A stretch of 64,000 nt of DNA from Leptolyngbya sp. NIES-2104 (lineage in GTDB: Bacteria; Cyanobacteriota; Cyanobacteriia; Leptolyngbyales; Leptolyngbyaceae): NCBI RefSeq assembly GCF_001485215.1, contig NZ_BBWW01000001.1:1116001-1180000 (forward strand). The letters are read 5' to 3'. Below the pieces are notes generated by a model. That model searched no databases, was not told where the DNA came from, and saw only the letters and a list, made by a program, of their open reading frames with translations. How positions within the stretch are numbered: the stretch's first letter is position 1; the number at the start of each line of letters is the position of its first letter. A program made the position numbers and the translations under genes. This document shows positions 45,481 to 55,394 of this stretch, piece after piece.

Positions 45481-47628
45481 TTAGCGATCGCGCAACATTT
45501 CTACCTTGAGTTCCCCAAATTTCGGACTCCACCAGCCTTTCTCAGTTTGAAAATAAACAACATCCTTATGTTTCGTCTCTCGTCGTGCTTTGGCATCAGA
45601 GCAGCGTAATAGCAGTTTCGTTTGACCGTCTTTTTGATAAGAATATTGCTCTAGAAGCTTCTGACAAACAGGACAAGGCACTTCGGTTAATTTTGACGCA
45701 GTTTGAGCTGCTGATTTTGCTTGTGGTATCTCCCATCGCTTGCTGTACTCTGACCAAAACAGTACAACATCTGTACATTCTTCGACACACTTGAGAAAGT
45801 ACTTCTTTTTGAGTTTGGCACTCTTGATTTTTGCGAGGGGTTTCTGACAGTTTGGGCAGCGAGTTTTAGAGCGTTCTACAGGCTTTTCAGAACGAGGGGT
45901 AGGGCTGAGATATTGCGGTAGAACTCGTTCGGCTTGGAGTAATGCAGGCTGAAAGTAAGCTGCATTCCAATTCGTGAGATAGTGTTGCCAGTTTTGCTCA
46001 CCTTCTGCGATCGCATCTAACGACCCTTCCATCTGGGCTGTAAATTCCGATCGCACTAAGTCCGGTAACGCATCAGAGAGAAAGCGATCGACTTCTAACC
46101 CTAAAGCGGTCGGTTGCAGTACGCTTTTAAGAACTTCCACATACTGCCGATCTTTCAAGGTTTGAATCGTTGGAGCATAAGTGCTCGGTCGCCCAATGCC
46201 TTGCCGCTCCATCACTTGCACTAATTTTGGTTCACTATATCTAGGGGGCGGCTGAGTTTGCTTTTGTTCGTGTGCGGCTTGAGTGAGCGTTAGCGGCTGA
46301 TTGACTTGAACGATCGGGAGTTCTACATCCGTACTCAGATTGTTCCAATACTTGCTGTAGCCTGCGAATTCGATAACTTGCCCTTTTGCTTGCCAATTGA
46401 TGTTGCCCGATCGCGTTAGAATTCGGGTCTGTCTCACTTTTGCAGGCTGGCATTGAGACGCGATCGCACGTTTCCAAATCAACACATACAATGCAAATTC
46501 ATCACTGGATAGTTCAAGCTTTAATTGCGCTGATGCACGAGTGATATCAGTGGGACGAATCGCTTCGTGTGCTTCTTGAGAGCCTTTGACTTTACGATGA
46601 TGCGTAACTTTTTGCGGCACATTGTCTGGATCGTGTTCGATTAACCATTGTCGCGCTGCCGATCGATACTCTGGACTGAGTTCAATGCTATCGGTTCGCA
46701 TGTAGGTAATATGTCCTGCCTCATACAAGGACTGTGCGACCTGCATTGTTTTTTCTGGGCTGAACTTAAGGCGTGATCCTGCGGCTTGTTGCAAGGTTGA
46801 AGTTACAAACGGAGGGGGCGGAGTGCGATTGATTGTTTTTCCCTCGATCGACAAAACTCGATGGGGAAATGCCTGAGCTTGTTGAACGAGTCGATCGGCT
46901 TCAGTCTCACTCAAAACGCGAGTCGATTCGGGAGCTGTCCGCTCTCCGTTTGGCGTTGCATCATCAGCGGGTGTGGCATCTGTTTCAGTGGTTTCTGAAC
47001 CATGATAAAAAGCTCGAAAGCCTTCTGCATAGTCCACGAAAACACTCCAATAGTCCTGAGGAACAAAAGCTTCGATTTGACGTTCTCGATCACACAAAAT
47101 ATGCAGCGTTGCACTTTGGACACGCCCCATTGATTTTGCTCCGTTTTGCAACTTCCAGAGCAAGGGGGAACCTTTGTAGCCGACCAACTTATCAAGTACA
47201 GTGCGGCACAATCCAGCATCCACTAAATTTTGATTGATTGTTCTAGGATTGGCGATCGCTCGTTTTACCGCAGCAGGCGTAATCTCGCTATAAACTACGC
47301 GCTGAGGTTGTCTCAGGTTTAAGGCTTGTTGTAAATGCCATGCGATCGTTTCCCCTTCTCGATCGTCATCGGTGGCTAGAAAAACAGTTTTGACTTTCTG
47401 AACAGCGGATTTGAGTTGAGCGATCGTTTCTTTACCGCGACTGCCTCTGGGAACAAATCGACACTGAACTTTTCCCGATTCAAGCTCAAACCCTAATGAA
47501 TCGATACCATCATTCGCTAATTCTCGAACATGTCCCATACTGGCTTTTACGAGCCAATCTGAACCCAAAATCTGACTCAGTTTTTTTACTTTGCCGGGAC
47601 TTTCGACAATTAGCAGCTTTGTAGGCAT
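45481..47628 (-). CDS. topA: Type IA DNA topoisomerase (TopA-like, short form)
   Basis: 715-aa enzyme that relaxes negative supercoils. TOPRIM with E9 in LIVESPGK and the triad TDDDREGE (87-91). Catalytic Tyr309 in ITYMRTDS. The C-terminus has two zinc-ribbon-like modules, CPNC...CVEEC and CPVC...CSD. It is clearly shorter than the ~880-900-aa TopA usual in cyanobacteria, so it may be a second paralogue. Monocistronic. Confidence 0.85.
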   Translation of the reverse strand: MPTKLLIVESPGKVKKLSQILGSDWLVKASMGHVRELANDGIDSLGFELESGKVQCRFVPRGSRGKETIAQLKSAVQKVKTVFLATDDDREGETIAWHLQQALNLRQPQRVVYSEITPAAVKRAIANPRTINQNLVDAGLCRTVLDKLVGYKGSPLLWKLQNGAKSMGRVQSATLHILCDRERQIEAFVPQDYWSVFVDYAEGFRAFYHGSETTETDATPADDATPNGERTAPESTRVLSETEADRLVQQAQAFPHRVLSIEGKTINRTPPPPFVTSTLQQAAGSRLKFSPEKTMQVAQSLYEAGHITYMRTDSIELSPEYRSAARQWLIEHDPDNVPQKVTHHRKVKGSQEAHEAIRPTDITRASAQLKLELSSDEFALYVLIWKRAIASQCQPAKVRQTRILTRSGNINWQAKGQVIEFAGYSKYWNNLSTDVELPIVQVNQPLTLTQAAHEQKQTQPPPRYSEPKLVQVMERQGIGRPSTYAPTIQTLKDRQYVEVLKSVLQPTALGLEVDRFLSDALPDLVRSEFTAQMEGSLDAIAEGEQNWQHYLTNWNAAYFQPALLQAERVLPQYLSPTPRSEKPVERSKTRCPNCQKPLAKIKSAKLKKKYFLKCVEECTDVVLFWSEYSKRWEIPQAKSAAQTASKLTEVPCPVCQKLLEQYSYQKDGQTKLLLRCSDAKARRETKHKDVVYFQTEKGWWSPKFGELKVEMLRDR

Positions 47629-47816
47629 AGTTCAAAGGAGTACGATCGCTCATTATAGAACATATGATCCTATTCTATTTCTTTTCCCGCAAATGTAAAA
47701 ATGATTTGCTCTCTGTTTCAAGGTTGAAATAATCGTCGATTTTCAGCGGTATCACTATCATATTTTATTGTTCTAGTTTAATAAAACGCCCTTCTTGGAA
47801 AACTTTTTGGAATTAC

Positions 47817-49298
47817 ATGATGTCTACCAATCCGTTGTTGTATCAGGTCAACACTCGCGTCTGGATACAATTGCTCTCGAATCAATTGAACCGTCCCGCA
47901 ACGTTAGATGATATTCCAGATACCGTTTTAGATGAATGGGTCAGCTTAGGGTTCGATTGGGTTTATTTTCTAGGCGTTTGGCAGATGGGAGAGGCGGGAC
48001 GAAGGGTTTCTCTGTCTAATCCAGAGTGGGTCGAGGAGCATCGACGATCGTTAGTAGACTTGTGTGATGACGATGTGTGTGGATCGTGTTTTGCGATTAA
48101 GAATTATGTCGTGAGCGATCGCATGGGTGGGAATGCAGCGGCAGCAAGATTGCGCGATCGACTCCACGATCGAGGACTCAAACTGATGCTCGATTTTGTC
48201 CCAAATCATATGGCTCCTGACCATCCGTGGGTGCAGATGTATCCTGATTATTTTGTTCACGGAACTGAGGAGTTACTGGTACAACAGCCGCAAAACTACT
48301 GTCGAGTTGCTGGAGAAATCTTAGCTTACGGGCGCGATCCTTACTTTGCGGGATGGTGTGACACGCTCCAACTAAACTATGGAAACCCTGCACCTCAAGC
48401 GGCAATGATGGGCGAATTGCTGAATGTCGCTCAGTTGTGTGATGGAGTGCGGTGCGACATGGCGATGCTGGTTTTGCCCGAAATTTTCCGCAATACTTGG
48501 GGGATTGAAGTCGAGCCGTTTTGGGAAACTGCGATCGAGAAAGTGCAACATCAGCATCCGGGATTTGTGTTCATGGCAGAAGTGTATTGGGATATGGAAT
48601 GGACACTGCAACAACTCGGATTCGATTACACGTATGACAAGCGATTGTACGATCGATTACTCGAACAACAGGCTGAACCTGTTCGCCAGCATTTTTTAGC
48701 AGATCTGAACTATCAGAATCGGTCTACTCGATTTTTAGAAAATCACGATGAACCTCGTGCGGCGAATGCGTTCCCCTTGGAAGTTCATCGAGCGGCTGCG
48801 ATCGTGACCTTTCTCTGTCCGGGTCTACGGTTTCTACACCAGGGACAGCTAGAAGGGTTTAAACATAAAATTTCGGTACATGTTCAGCGGGGTCCTGTTG
48901 AAGCGATCGCTGAAGAACCCAATCGCTTTTACCGCCAGCTACTCGCTTGTTTGCAGTCTCCCGTTTTGCGATCGGGTCGTTGGCAACTTCTGAACTGTAC
49001 TGCTGCTTGGGAAGGTAACTCAACCTGGAGAGATTTTATTAGCTTTGGCTGGGAAGATGATGAACAGAATCGAGTCTTGGTCATCGTTAACTATGCATCT
49101 CATGCGAGTCAGTGTTATGTCACGCTACCTTATTCTGATTTAGCAGGTCAGACCTATCTACTTAAGGACTTTATGAGTTTAACAATCTATGAGCGTCCTG
49201 GTGATAGTTTAGTCTCTGGTCTTTATTTTGATATGCCTGCATGGAGCTACCATGTGTTTGAACTTTGTCCGAACACAGGTAGTACTCAGCAGGCTTAG
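47817..49298 (+). CDS. GH13 alpha-amylase-family enzyme
   Basis: 493-aa cytosolic glycoside hydrolase. Conserved regions: DFVPNH (I), GVRCDMAML with nucleophile D214 (II), FMAEVYWD with acid/base E255 (III), and FLENHDEPR with D311 (IV). A beta-sandwich C-domain closes the protein. The substrate (glycogen, maltodextrin, sucrose or a glucoside) cannot be fixed. ATG-ATG start; both suit. It converges on the exopolysaccharide genes 8 bp away but need not belong to them. Confidence 0.87.
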   Translation: MMSTNPLLYQVNTRVWIQLLSNQLNRPATLDDIPDTVLDEWVSLGFDWVYFLGVWQMGEAGRRVSLSNPEWVEEHRRSLVDLCDDDVCGSCFAIKNYVVSDRMGGNAAAARLRDRLHDRGLKLMLDFVPNHMAPDHPWVQMYPDYFVHGTEELLVQQPQNYCRVAGEILAYGRDPYFAGWCDTLQLNYGNPAPQAAMMGELLNVAQLCDGVRCDMAMLVLPEIFRNTWGIEVEPFWETAIEKVQHQHPGFVFMAEVYWDMEWTLQQLGFDYTYDKRLYDRLLEQQAEPVRQHFLADLNYQNRSTRFLENHDEPRAANAFPLEVHRAAAIVTFLCPGLRFLHQGQLEGFKHKISVHVQRGPVEAIAEEPNRFYRQLLACLQSPVLRSGRWQLLNCTAAWEGNSTWRDFISFGWEDDEQNRVLVIVNYASHASQCYVTLPYSDLAGQTYLLKDFMSLTIYERPGDSLVSGLYFDMPAWSYHVFELCPNTGSTQQA

Positions 49299-49306
49299 AA
49301 AGAGCA

Positions 49307-50482
49307 TCAATTAACTAAGCTATTCAGAGCGATCGTAGGCTTGAGATTTTGAAGTGCTTGGTTCACTTCATGCAAAAATCGAGCTTGTCGATCGCGATAC
49401 CATTGCTGAGATTCTTCTAGATCTTCGATCGAACAATTCATTCCAACAGCAGCGATCAACTGTTGAGCAAATTGCTGGGGCTGATCCGCGATCGAGACCG
49501 TTCGAGGTGGATTCGCAATCCCTCTGAGTGCAGTCGAGGTGCCGACAATATGCGAACCCGATGCGATCGCGTCTAAAGTTTTGATCTGAATGCCGCCGCC
49601 GCTCAAGGTTGGAATCGCCATGACTCGCGCCTGCATCATAAAGACTTTCGAGTCTTCGACAAATCCGCGATAGTGAATGTTCGGATAGCTTTCAGTGATC
49701 CAATCGGCTCCACGACCTGCAACATGCACGCTCAAAGAAGGCGGCAATAGTGGATAAACCGTTTCCAAAAACCAGCGCAATCCCTCTTCGTTCGGTTTCC
49801 AAGACCAGCTTCCAATAATGCCAATATCAAACGCTTTCGGAATCGGTTCAGCTTGAAGATTTGCAAAACTTGATGGTAAGCTTAATGTCCTCGCATTCGT
49901 AAATTGAGCAAAATAGTTCGTATCATGCTGCGTTAATGTCCAAACTTCTTGAGCAGCAGAAGCAACCCTTGCTTCTAGTCGTTTGATGAGCTTTGCTTCA
50001 CGGCGATAAACCCATTTTGCCAGCCGATTTTGCGATCGCTCATAGTGTTGCCGATAGATCTCATGCTCTAAATTGTGAGCAATCAAAGCAATTTTAGGAT
50101 GCTTAACTACATCGAGTAACCATCCAATCTGAGCATGATCAATCACGATCGCATCATACGATTGTGTGTTCAACAAAGACTGCACTCGCTTGATATAGTC
50201 GCTAGAAATATACTTTGCTGATGAATAAGGCAAGCGTTTAATCACACTGAACGCAAACCAGCCGAGCGCTTTGAGTTTGGCTTGCTTTGTTTCGACCGAG
50301 CGTTCAGACACTAACACCTCATGCGGTGCGATGTGTAATTCACCATCTTCTTTTCGCCCATAGCCGAGCACCGTCACGTCACAGCCATTATGCTGAAGTG
50401 CTTCGATAATGTTTTGGGAAGCAACTTCACTGCCGTGCAGCTTTCGAGCAGGCAGAACCGTTGTAAGAACTAGAACTTTCAT
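49307..50482 (-). CDS. GT4-type glycosyltransferase
   Basis: 391-aa enzyme with two Rossmann domains. N-terminal KVLVLTTVLPARKLHGSEVA binds the acceptor; the C-terminal half has GSWSWKPNEEGLRWFLE and the donor-site loop PTLSGGGIQIKTLDAIASG. I begin at the ATG at 50482, because the frame upstream opens with TTG. Last of four minus-strand exopolysaccharide genes. Confidence 0.85.
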   Translation of the reverse strand: MKVLVLTTVLPARKLHGSEVASQNIIEALQHNGCDVTVLGYGRKEDGELHIAPHEVLVSERSVETKQAKLKALGWFAFSVIKRLPYSSAKYISSDYIKRVQSLLNTQSYDAIVIDHAQIGWLLDVVKHPKIALIAHNLEHEIYRQHYERSQNRLAKWVYRREAKLIKRLEARVASAAQEVWTLTQHDTNYFAQFTNARTLSLPSSFANLQAEPIPKAFDIGIIGSWSWKPNEEGLRWFLETVYPLLPPSLSVHVAGRGADWITESYPNIHYRGFVEDSKVFMMQARVMAIPTLSGGGIQIKTLDAIASGSHIVGTSTALRGIANPPRTVSIADQPQQFAQQLIAAVGMNCSIEDLEESQQWYRDRQARFLHEVNQALQNLKPTIALNSLVN

Positions 50483-50499
50483 TGTATTGATCAATCGAG

Positions 50500-51807
50500 T
50501 TATGAACCTTTGAGGTTTACAGCAGAAAGAGTCGGCGCTAATGAGGGCGCGGAAGAATTACCATCGTTTAAGCGATCGTCAATTTTCTGACGGCGATACT
50601 GAATCGCGATCGAAGTGGCAAACGCAACATACAAACTCCACAATGCGCTCCCAGTCCCGACGCTCAAACTATCCGCAAAACTGAGCAGCGAAGTCAGGAC
50701 TAAAGTTTGAAGTACCCAGAAGATCTCGACAGTCTTCTGCCGCAGCATCAAGTAAGTTGCTCTGAAGAATACGGTGACCAAGCTAATCAAGTAGAGTGCT
50801 AGTCCCACAATTCCTAGCTGCAAGAATAAATCTATATAGCCATTGTGAGCATTAAAACGAATTCCTAATCGGTAAGTATCATATGCCCAGGTTTGAGTCA
50901 AGATTTGATGCGCCGCGCTCGAAGTCCAAAAAGCGGCATAGCCATGACCGAACCAAAAATGCTCCATTCCTTTGTAAAGCATCATGGTCCAAATCGGTAG
51001 CCGTCCGTTGAATTCGAGGTTCTTACCAAGTACATCGACAACAATGAATCGCAGGTTCACAAAAATGAGAAGTCCGACCATCAAGCTGACAATCAAAATG
51101 AGGGCAACACTGACGACGCGAGTTTTGTAGTACTGCTTCACAATGCCGAGAAAAGGAAGTAGACACAGCGTAATTAAGAGGGAAGCGAGTGCAGTCCGAC
51201 CTCGACTAAGCAGCAAGAGTGTAAATGCGATCGCACAAAGTCCCCACAGCAATCCACGCCAGCGCGGACGACTCAAGCCCAGTAGCATCAGGGTCAAGAC
51301 TGCAAATGCCATGTTCGACGCAAACAAGTTCTTGAACCCAAAAATTCCTTTCCAAACTCCCACAGATTCCCCAGTCGTCTCAATCCCATAAGCTGGCAGT
51401 GCTATCCCCACCATCAAGCTCAAAATCACACTGATCGCTAAGATTCGAGCCAACATCATCATCTGACCGGATAGCCCAAAGCGCACCGCGAGATAAACGC
51501 CGAAAATTCCGGCTCTGAGAAAGGCTTTTGGCTCATCTGCTGTAAATTCAGGTGCAACCGACCAAAGAATCGAGACCACCGACATCACATGCAAAAGTAA
51601 CAGAGGAATATCTCTGGTCATTCCAAACAGGAGTTGCCGCCAACAGCCGGAGATCAAAATCAGAACGAAAAGCAGCGGGTAACTCAGCGCATTCGCGATT
51701 CTAACTCCGACCGGAGGAAGAGCAACACCGAGAAAATAGATGAGATAGAGTCCCACCAACCACGGCTCTAGTTTCAGGGCTAAAAGGTGTAAATCTCTGA
51801 GTTTCAA
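50500..51807 (-). CDS. O-antigen ligase/Wzy-type polymerase
   Basis: 435-aa membrane protein with about 11 helices and one large outer loop (residues ~255-330) containing FGHGYAAFWTSS and FNAHNGYIDLFLQLG. This Wzy_C pattern (GxGxx, HNxxL) is typical of O-antigen ligases and exopolysaccharide polymerases. It lies between two glycosyltransferase genes, 17 bp upstream of the GT4 gene at 49307, so a role in joining repeat units is likely. Confidence 0.83.
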   Translation of the reverse strand: MKLRDLHLLALKLEPWLVGLYLIYFLGVALPPVGVRIANALSYPLLFVLILISGCWRQLLFGMTRDIPLLLLHVMSVVSILWSVAPEFTADEPKAFLRAGIFGVYLAVRFGLSGQMMMLARILAISVILSLMVGIALPAYGIETTGESVGVWKGIFGFKNLFASNMAFAVLTLMLLGLSRPRWRGLLWGLCAIAFTLLLLSRGRTALASLLITLCLLPFLGIVKQYYKTRVVSVALILIVSLMVGLLIFVNLRFIVVDVLGKNLEFNGRLPIWTMMLYKGMEHFWFGHGYAAFWTSSAAHQILTQTWAYDTYRLGIRFNAHNGYIDLFLQLGIVGLALYLISLVTVFFRATYLMLRQKTVEIFWVLQTLVLTSLLSFADSLSVGTGSALWSLYVAFATSIAIQYRRQKIDDRLNDGNSSAPSLAPTLSAVNLKGS

Positions 51808-51854
51808 GGCTTTGTCTCCTGTTCTTCTGTCAGTCTTTTGCGATCGTCTCCGGG

Positions 51855-53114
51855 CTATCGTCGGTTTCGGGCTTGTCGGACTTCTTCAAACAGCGATCGA
51901 TATCGATGGGCTTGTCGGGCGTAGGTGAATTCTTGTTCAACTTTTTCCCGACTGCGTGAACTGAGTTGCTGGTGCCGATCCGGGTTCTCGATCGTCCAAG
52001 CAATCCCAGTCGCTAAGTCATCAATCCAGTACGGTTGCGCGAGATATCCGGTCTTCTGATGCTCGATCAAATCGGGCATTCCACCAATCTCAAACGCGAC
52101 ACAGGGTGTTCCACAAGCCATCGCTTCCATAATGGTGTTGGCGAGATTCTCCTGCATTGATGGCAAGATGAACACATCCGCAGCCGAGTAGAGCAGTGAC
52201 AGCGATAAATCGTCGCGAAACGATCCCATATAGTGAACGTTCATCCCGAATTCTGGAGGGTTTTCAGGTCGATCGGCTCCGAATACCACCAGCTCTAATT
52301 TGTCACCCCATCCCGACTGAGCCAAACTTTGTAGAGCAGGCTGCAACAGATGAAATCCTTTGCGCGGGTCACTCGTGCCTGCGGTCGCTCCAAACAACGC
52401 TAAATGTTTATCTTGGGGCAACCCTAGAGCTTCACGGGCAAAAGTTGGATTGATCGGACGATAGCGCGTAGTATCAATTCCATTCGGAATCACCTCAATT
52501 CGCAAATCTCGAAATAAAGAACTCGATCGAGCAGAGTCCGCTAACCATTGACTCAATGCGACGATCGTTAAATCCGCAGATTTCCAAGCTTTAACTTTTC
52601 GCTGCCAAATCGATCGAGATAAATCCTGGGCTTTTTGACTTTGAAGCTGGGGGCAATTTCCGCAAGATTTCATGTAGCGATCGCACTGATTCGTATAGTG
52701 ACAACCACCCGTAAACGCCCACATATCATGCAGCGACCACACGATCGGGCGATTGAGTTTCGCGATCGACTCAATCCGAACAAACGCATCATTAACCCAA
52801 TGTAAGTTAACGACATCTGGATTCAATTGCTTAACCTGAGATGCAAAATGCTCTGGCAACCATTGAACTGAAAACGTCGCCTCTTGCCGATTCTTGTAGC
52901 GTTTCAGCGGCAACGCATCAAAGGTCAGTCTAGCTCTAGCAAGTCCCTGTGAAACTTGAGTTTTTGGAGCAATCACCGAACGATCACCGCTCGTTTTGGA
53001 CTGCACCAACATCTGAGACGAAACACCGCTCGATCGCAATCCTTGATGCAATCGGTAAGCGGCGCGTGCTGCACCACCATCAATATCGTGACTACTGGCA
53101 ATTAAAACGTTCAT
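51855..53114 (-). CDS. GT4-type glycosyltransferase
   Basis: 419-aa transferase. Start MNVLIASSHDIDGGAARAAY is the glycine-rich acceptor loop. Middle part has VWSLHDMWAFTGGCHYTNQC with a four-Cys cluster C...C...CGNCP, a common variant among exopolysaccharide GT4 enzymes. Donor part DVFILPSMQENLANTIMEAM (E-x7-E pattern) and GGMPDLIEH. 47 bp ahead of the polymerase. Confidence 0.87.
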   Translation of the reverse strand: MNVLIASSHDIDGGAARAAYRLHQGLRSSGVSSQMLVQSKTSGDRSVIAPKTQVSQGLARARLTFDALPLKRYKNRQEATFSVQWLPEHFASQVKQLNPDVVNLHWVNDAFVRIESIAKLNRPIVWSLHDMWAFTGGCHYTNQCDRYMKSCGNCPQLQSQKAQDLSRSIWQRKVKAWKSADLTIVALSQWLADSARSSSLFRDLRIEVIPNGIDTTRYRPINPTFAREALGLPQDKHLALFGATAGTSDPRKGFHLLQPALQSLAQSGWGDKLELVVFGADRPENPPEFGMNVHYMGSFRDDLSLSLLYSAADVFILPSMQENLANTIMEAMACGTPCVAFEIGGMPDLIEHQKTGYLAQPYWIDDLATGIAWTIENPDRHQQLSSRSREKVEQEFTYARQAHRYRSLFEEVRQARNRR

Positions 53115-53276
53115 TGCGCCTCCAAGAGTGTTGCAATGTCCTGGTTCAATAGCCCTTTTGAATTTTGTAGCGCGATCGTCTTGAGCTTGCTCAAGGGACT
53201 CATCACTAGATTTTTTGATGCAACTCGCTGCGTCTCCATATCTACCCTATTCAAGTCAATCTGTGTTCGAGAAGCC

Positions 53277-54740
53277 TTAATACGCGCCTGTTTTTTGCAG
53301 TACGACTCGAATCGTTTGCAAAATAATTTTCAAATCCAGCCAAAGCGACCAATCCTTGATGTAGACCATGTCCAGCCGCAGAACATCCTCAAAGTTATCA
53401 ATGTTCGATCGACCTGAAACCTGCCACATTCCCGTAATTCCAGGTAAAACTGCATGGCGAATATAGTCATGCTCTGAAAACTTCTCCACATCTCGCAGGG
53501 GAAGGGGTCGCGGACCAACAAAGCTCATTTCGCCGACCAGAATGTTGAACACTTGTGGGAGTTCATCTAAGCTGTAGCGCCGTAAGAACTTTCCGACACG
53601 AGTAATGCGCGGATCATCTTTCATCTTGAACAGCACCCCATCCCGATTCTCGTTCTTGCTTTCTAGCTCTTTTTGCAGTTCAGCCGCATTCACAACCATC
53701 GTACGGAACTTCCAGACTTTGAACGGGCGGTTCTGTAAGCCGATTCGAGTCTGACGGAAAAAGATCGGTCCTGGAGAATCCAGCCGAATCAAAACTGCAA
53801 TGATGGTGTAAAGCGGAAATGTTAGCAATAGAAATGCAACAGAGGCAATAAAGTCAAAACATCGCTTAACCTGAAATTCGATACCTGAAATCGTGGGAGG
53901 TGCAAAGGTCGCCGTATACAATTCCGGCATCTGCCAGATCTGCGACTCCTGAACCGGATTCGAGATTAGAACACAGATGTGCAGTGTAATTCCCGCATTC
54001 CGAAGGTCCCAATAAATCAGCATGAGTTCCCTTGCAGGCAACTGAGTACAGAGGAAGACTTCACAAACTCCTAACTGCTTTAGTCGCCGAACTGTCGAAG
54101 CGCGATACTCATCGCTCAATTGCTGCGGCTCATTCCAGCCGCTCACCGTGTAGTGATGCCTCCGTCCCAGAACAGGTACAACGCGCTTAGCTTGATCAGG
54201 TTGACAAAAGATAAAGATCGGGTGCCGAACGACTCCCACTTGGCGCACACTCTGAATCGACCAGTGCATCATAAATCGGCTGGCGATCGTCAGCACGATG
54301 CTCAATCCAGTAAACCAAGCAAACGGAAGCAGTAACCTGGCTTGTGAAGGATTCGGCAGCAGCGTTGTTAGCGCGATCGCACTATGTACCAGCAGTAATG
54401 TCGTCATCACCTTGGTCGCGTCTCGCCAGCCTTCTCCTTCTCGATACAGTCCGACCACGCTGAACACGCCGATCGTCAAAAATGCAGTCGGCAAATAGGA
54501 AATTACCCGATCCTCGATATGTAGGGACACACTGAGATCGGTGCCACTGACCTGTGCAATTTGCCACGCGGCATACATCAGCGACAGATCTAGCACCAGC
54601 AACAAACAGATCCGTATCCAGCCGACAAAACTACCTTGACGGAATTGAAAAGATACCGGGGAGCGAAGATCTCTGGCACGGGACTCTGAAACAGTCGCGG
54701 TATGCTTTAGTGATTCGGGGGGAGAAACTTGAAAAGCCAT
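53277..54740 (-). CDS. Polyprenyl-phosphate sugar-1-phosphate transferase (WbaP/CpsE type)
   Basis: 487-aa initiating enzyme of exopolysaccharide synthesis: moves a sugar-phosphate to undecaprenyl phosphate. Four N-terminal helices, a degenerate Rossmann middle (CoA-binding-like), a fifth helix FDFIASVAFLLLTFPLYTI, and the catalytic domain with RLDSPGPIFFRQTRIG, FKVWKFRTM, RYSLDELPQ and GPRPLPLRD. Start chosen at the ATG at 54740; the frame upstream to 54788 is unlikely. First gene of the minus-strand polysaccharide set. Confidence 0.88.
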   Translation of the reverse strand: MAFQVSPPESLKHTATVSESRARDLRSPVSFQFRQGSFVGWIRICLLLVLDLSLMYAAWQIAQVSGTDLSVSLHIEDRVISYLPTAFLTIGVFSVVGLYREGEGWRDATKVMTTLLLVHSAIALTTLLPNPSQARLLLPFAWFTGLSIVLTIASRFMMHWSIQSVRQVGVVRHPIFIFCQPDQAKRVVPVLGRRHHYTVSGWNEPQQLSDEYRASTVRRLKQLGVCEVFLCTQLPARELMLIYWDLRNAGITLHICVLISNPVQESQIWQMPELYTATFAPPTISGIEFQVKRCFDFIASVAFLLLTFPLYTIIAVLIRLDSPGPIFFRQTRIGLQNRPFKVWKFRTMVVNAAELQKELESKNENRDGVLFKMKDDPRITRVGKFLRRYSLDELPQVFNILVGEMSFVGPRPLPLRDVEKFSEHDYIRHAVLPGITGMWQVSGRSNIDNFEDVLRLDMVYIKDWSLWLDLKIILQTIRVVLQKTGAY

Positions 54741-55394
54741 AAGTGTTTGAAACGCACAAAGATAAAACCGATCGGAGTGCCGCATCAACTAAGGTAGGCA
54801 GCAGAGTGCGAAGTGAGGCAACCCTAAGATATAGAAAAACGAGATTTCTGCAAGAATCGAAAAAGCTAGAGCGCTTTTGTCAATCCCTACGTGTGTATAA
54901 TCTCGACACCTATAAACCGGAACGTTGATGGAAATACCCCAGCAAATTCTGGAGGATGTATTCGCTTCTTTAAACGTTCTGATTACGCTGAATCTTAATA
55001 TGCTGAGCCTAGAAGTCGCAAAGTAGGCTTCATCGTTGCTTTACGTGACTTTACACGCAGAACTACGCAAAAAAAACAAATGTAACAGTGCAAATACGCA
55101 GAAAAATACGTGATCCCCCAGATAGATTGCGTTATGTCATCTGGTTACCTCAGCATAGTCAAATGGTCCTGATGCTTATTAATATTGGATTTTCTGAAAA
55201 TCACTCTAGTTCTCCGTATGAGTATAGGCTCATTGAGAACGCGTAAAAATAATTCAACCAATCTCAGTAAAAATACTGGATGTGTAATTTTATGCGTCTT
55301 GAAGTCAGCGTAAAATTCCAAAGAAAGGATTGCAACATCTCAGGGAAACTATTTAGACTCCTGAACATTTAGTGTCACAGCAAGACGAGACCAC
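54741..55394. other. 654-bp divergent non-coding region of the polysaccharide locus
   Basis: No convincing gene. AT-rich compared with its surroundings. Contains a perfect TATAAT at 54895-54900 on the plus strand and two close copies of ACGCAGAAxTACG at 55057 and 55095. Lies between the divergently transcribed sugar transferase and epimerase genes, so it must hold at least two promoters and probably regulator sites. Confidence 0.5.
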
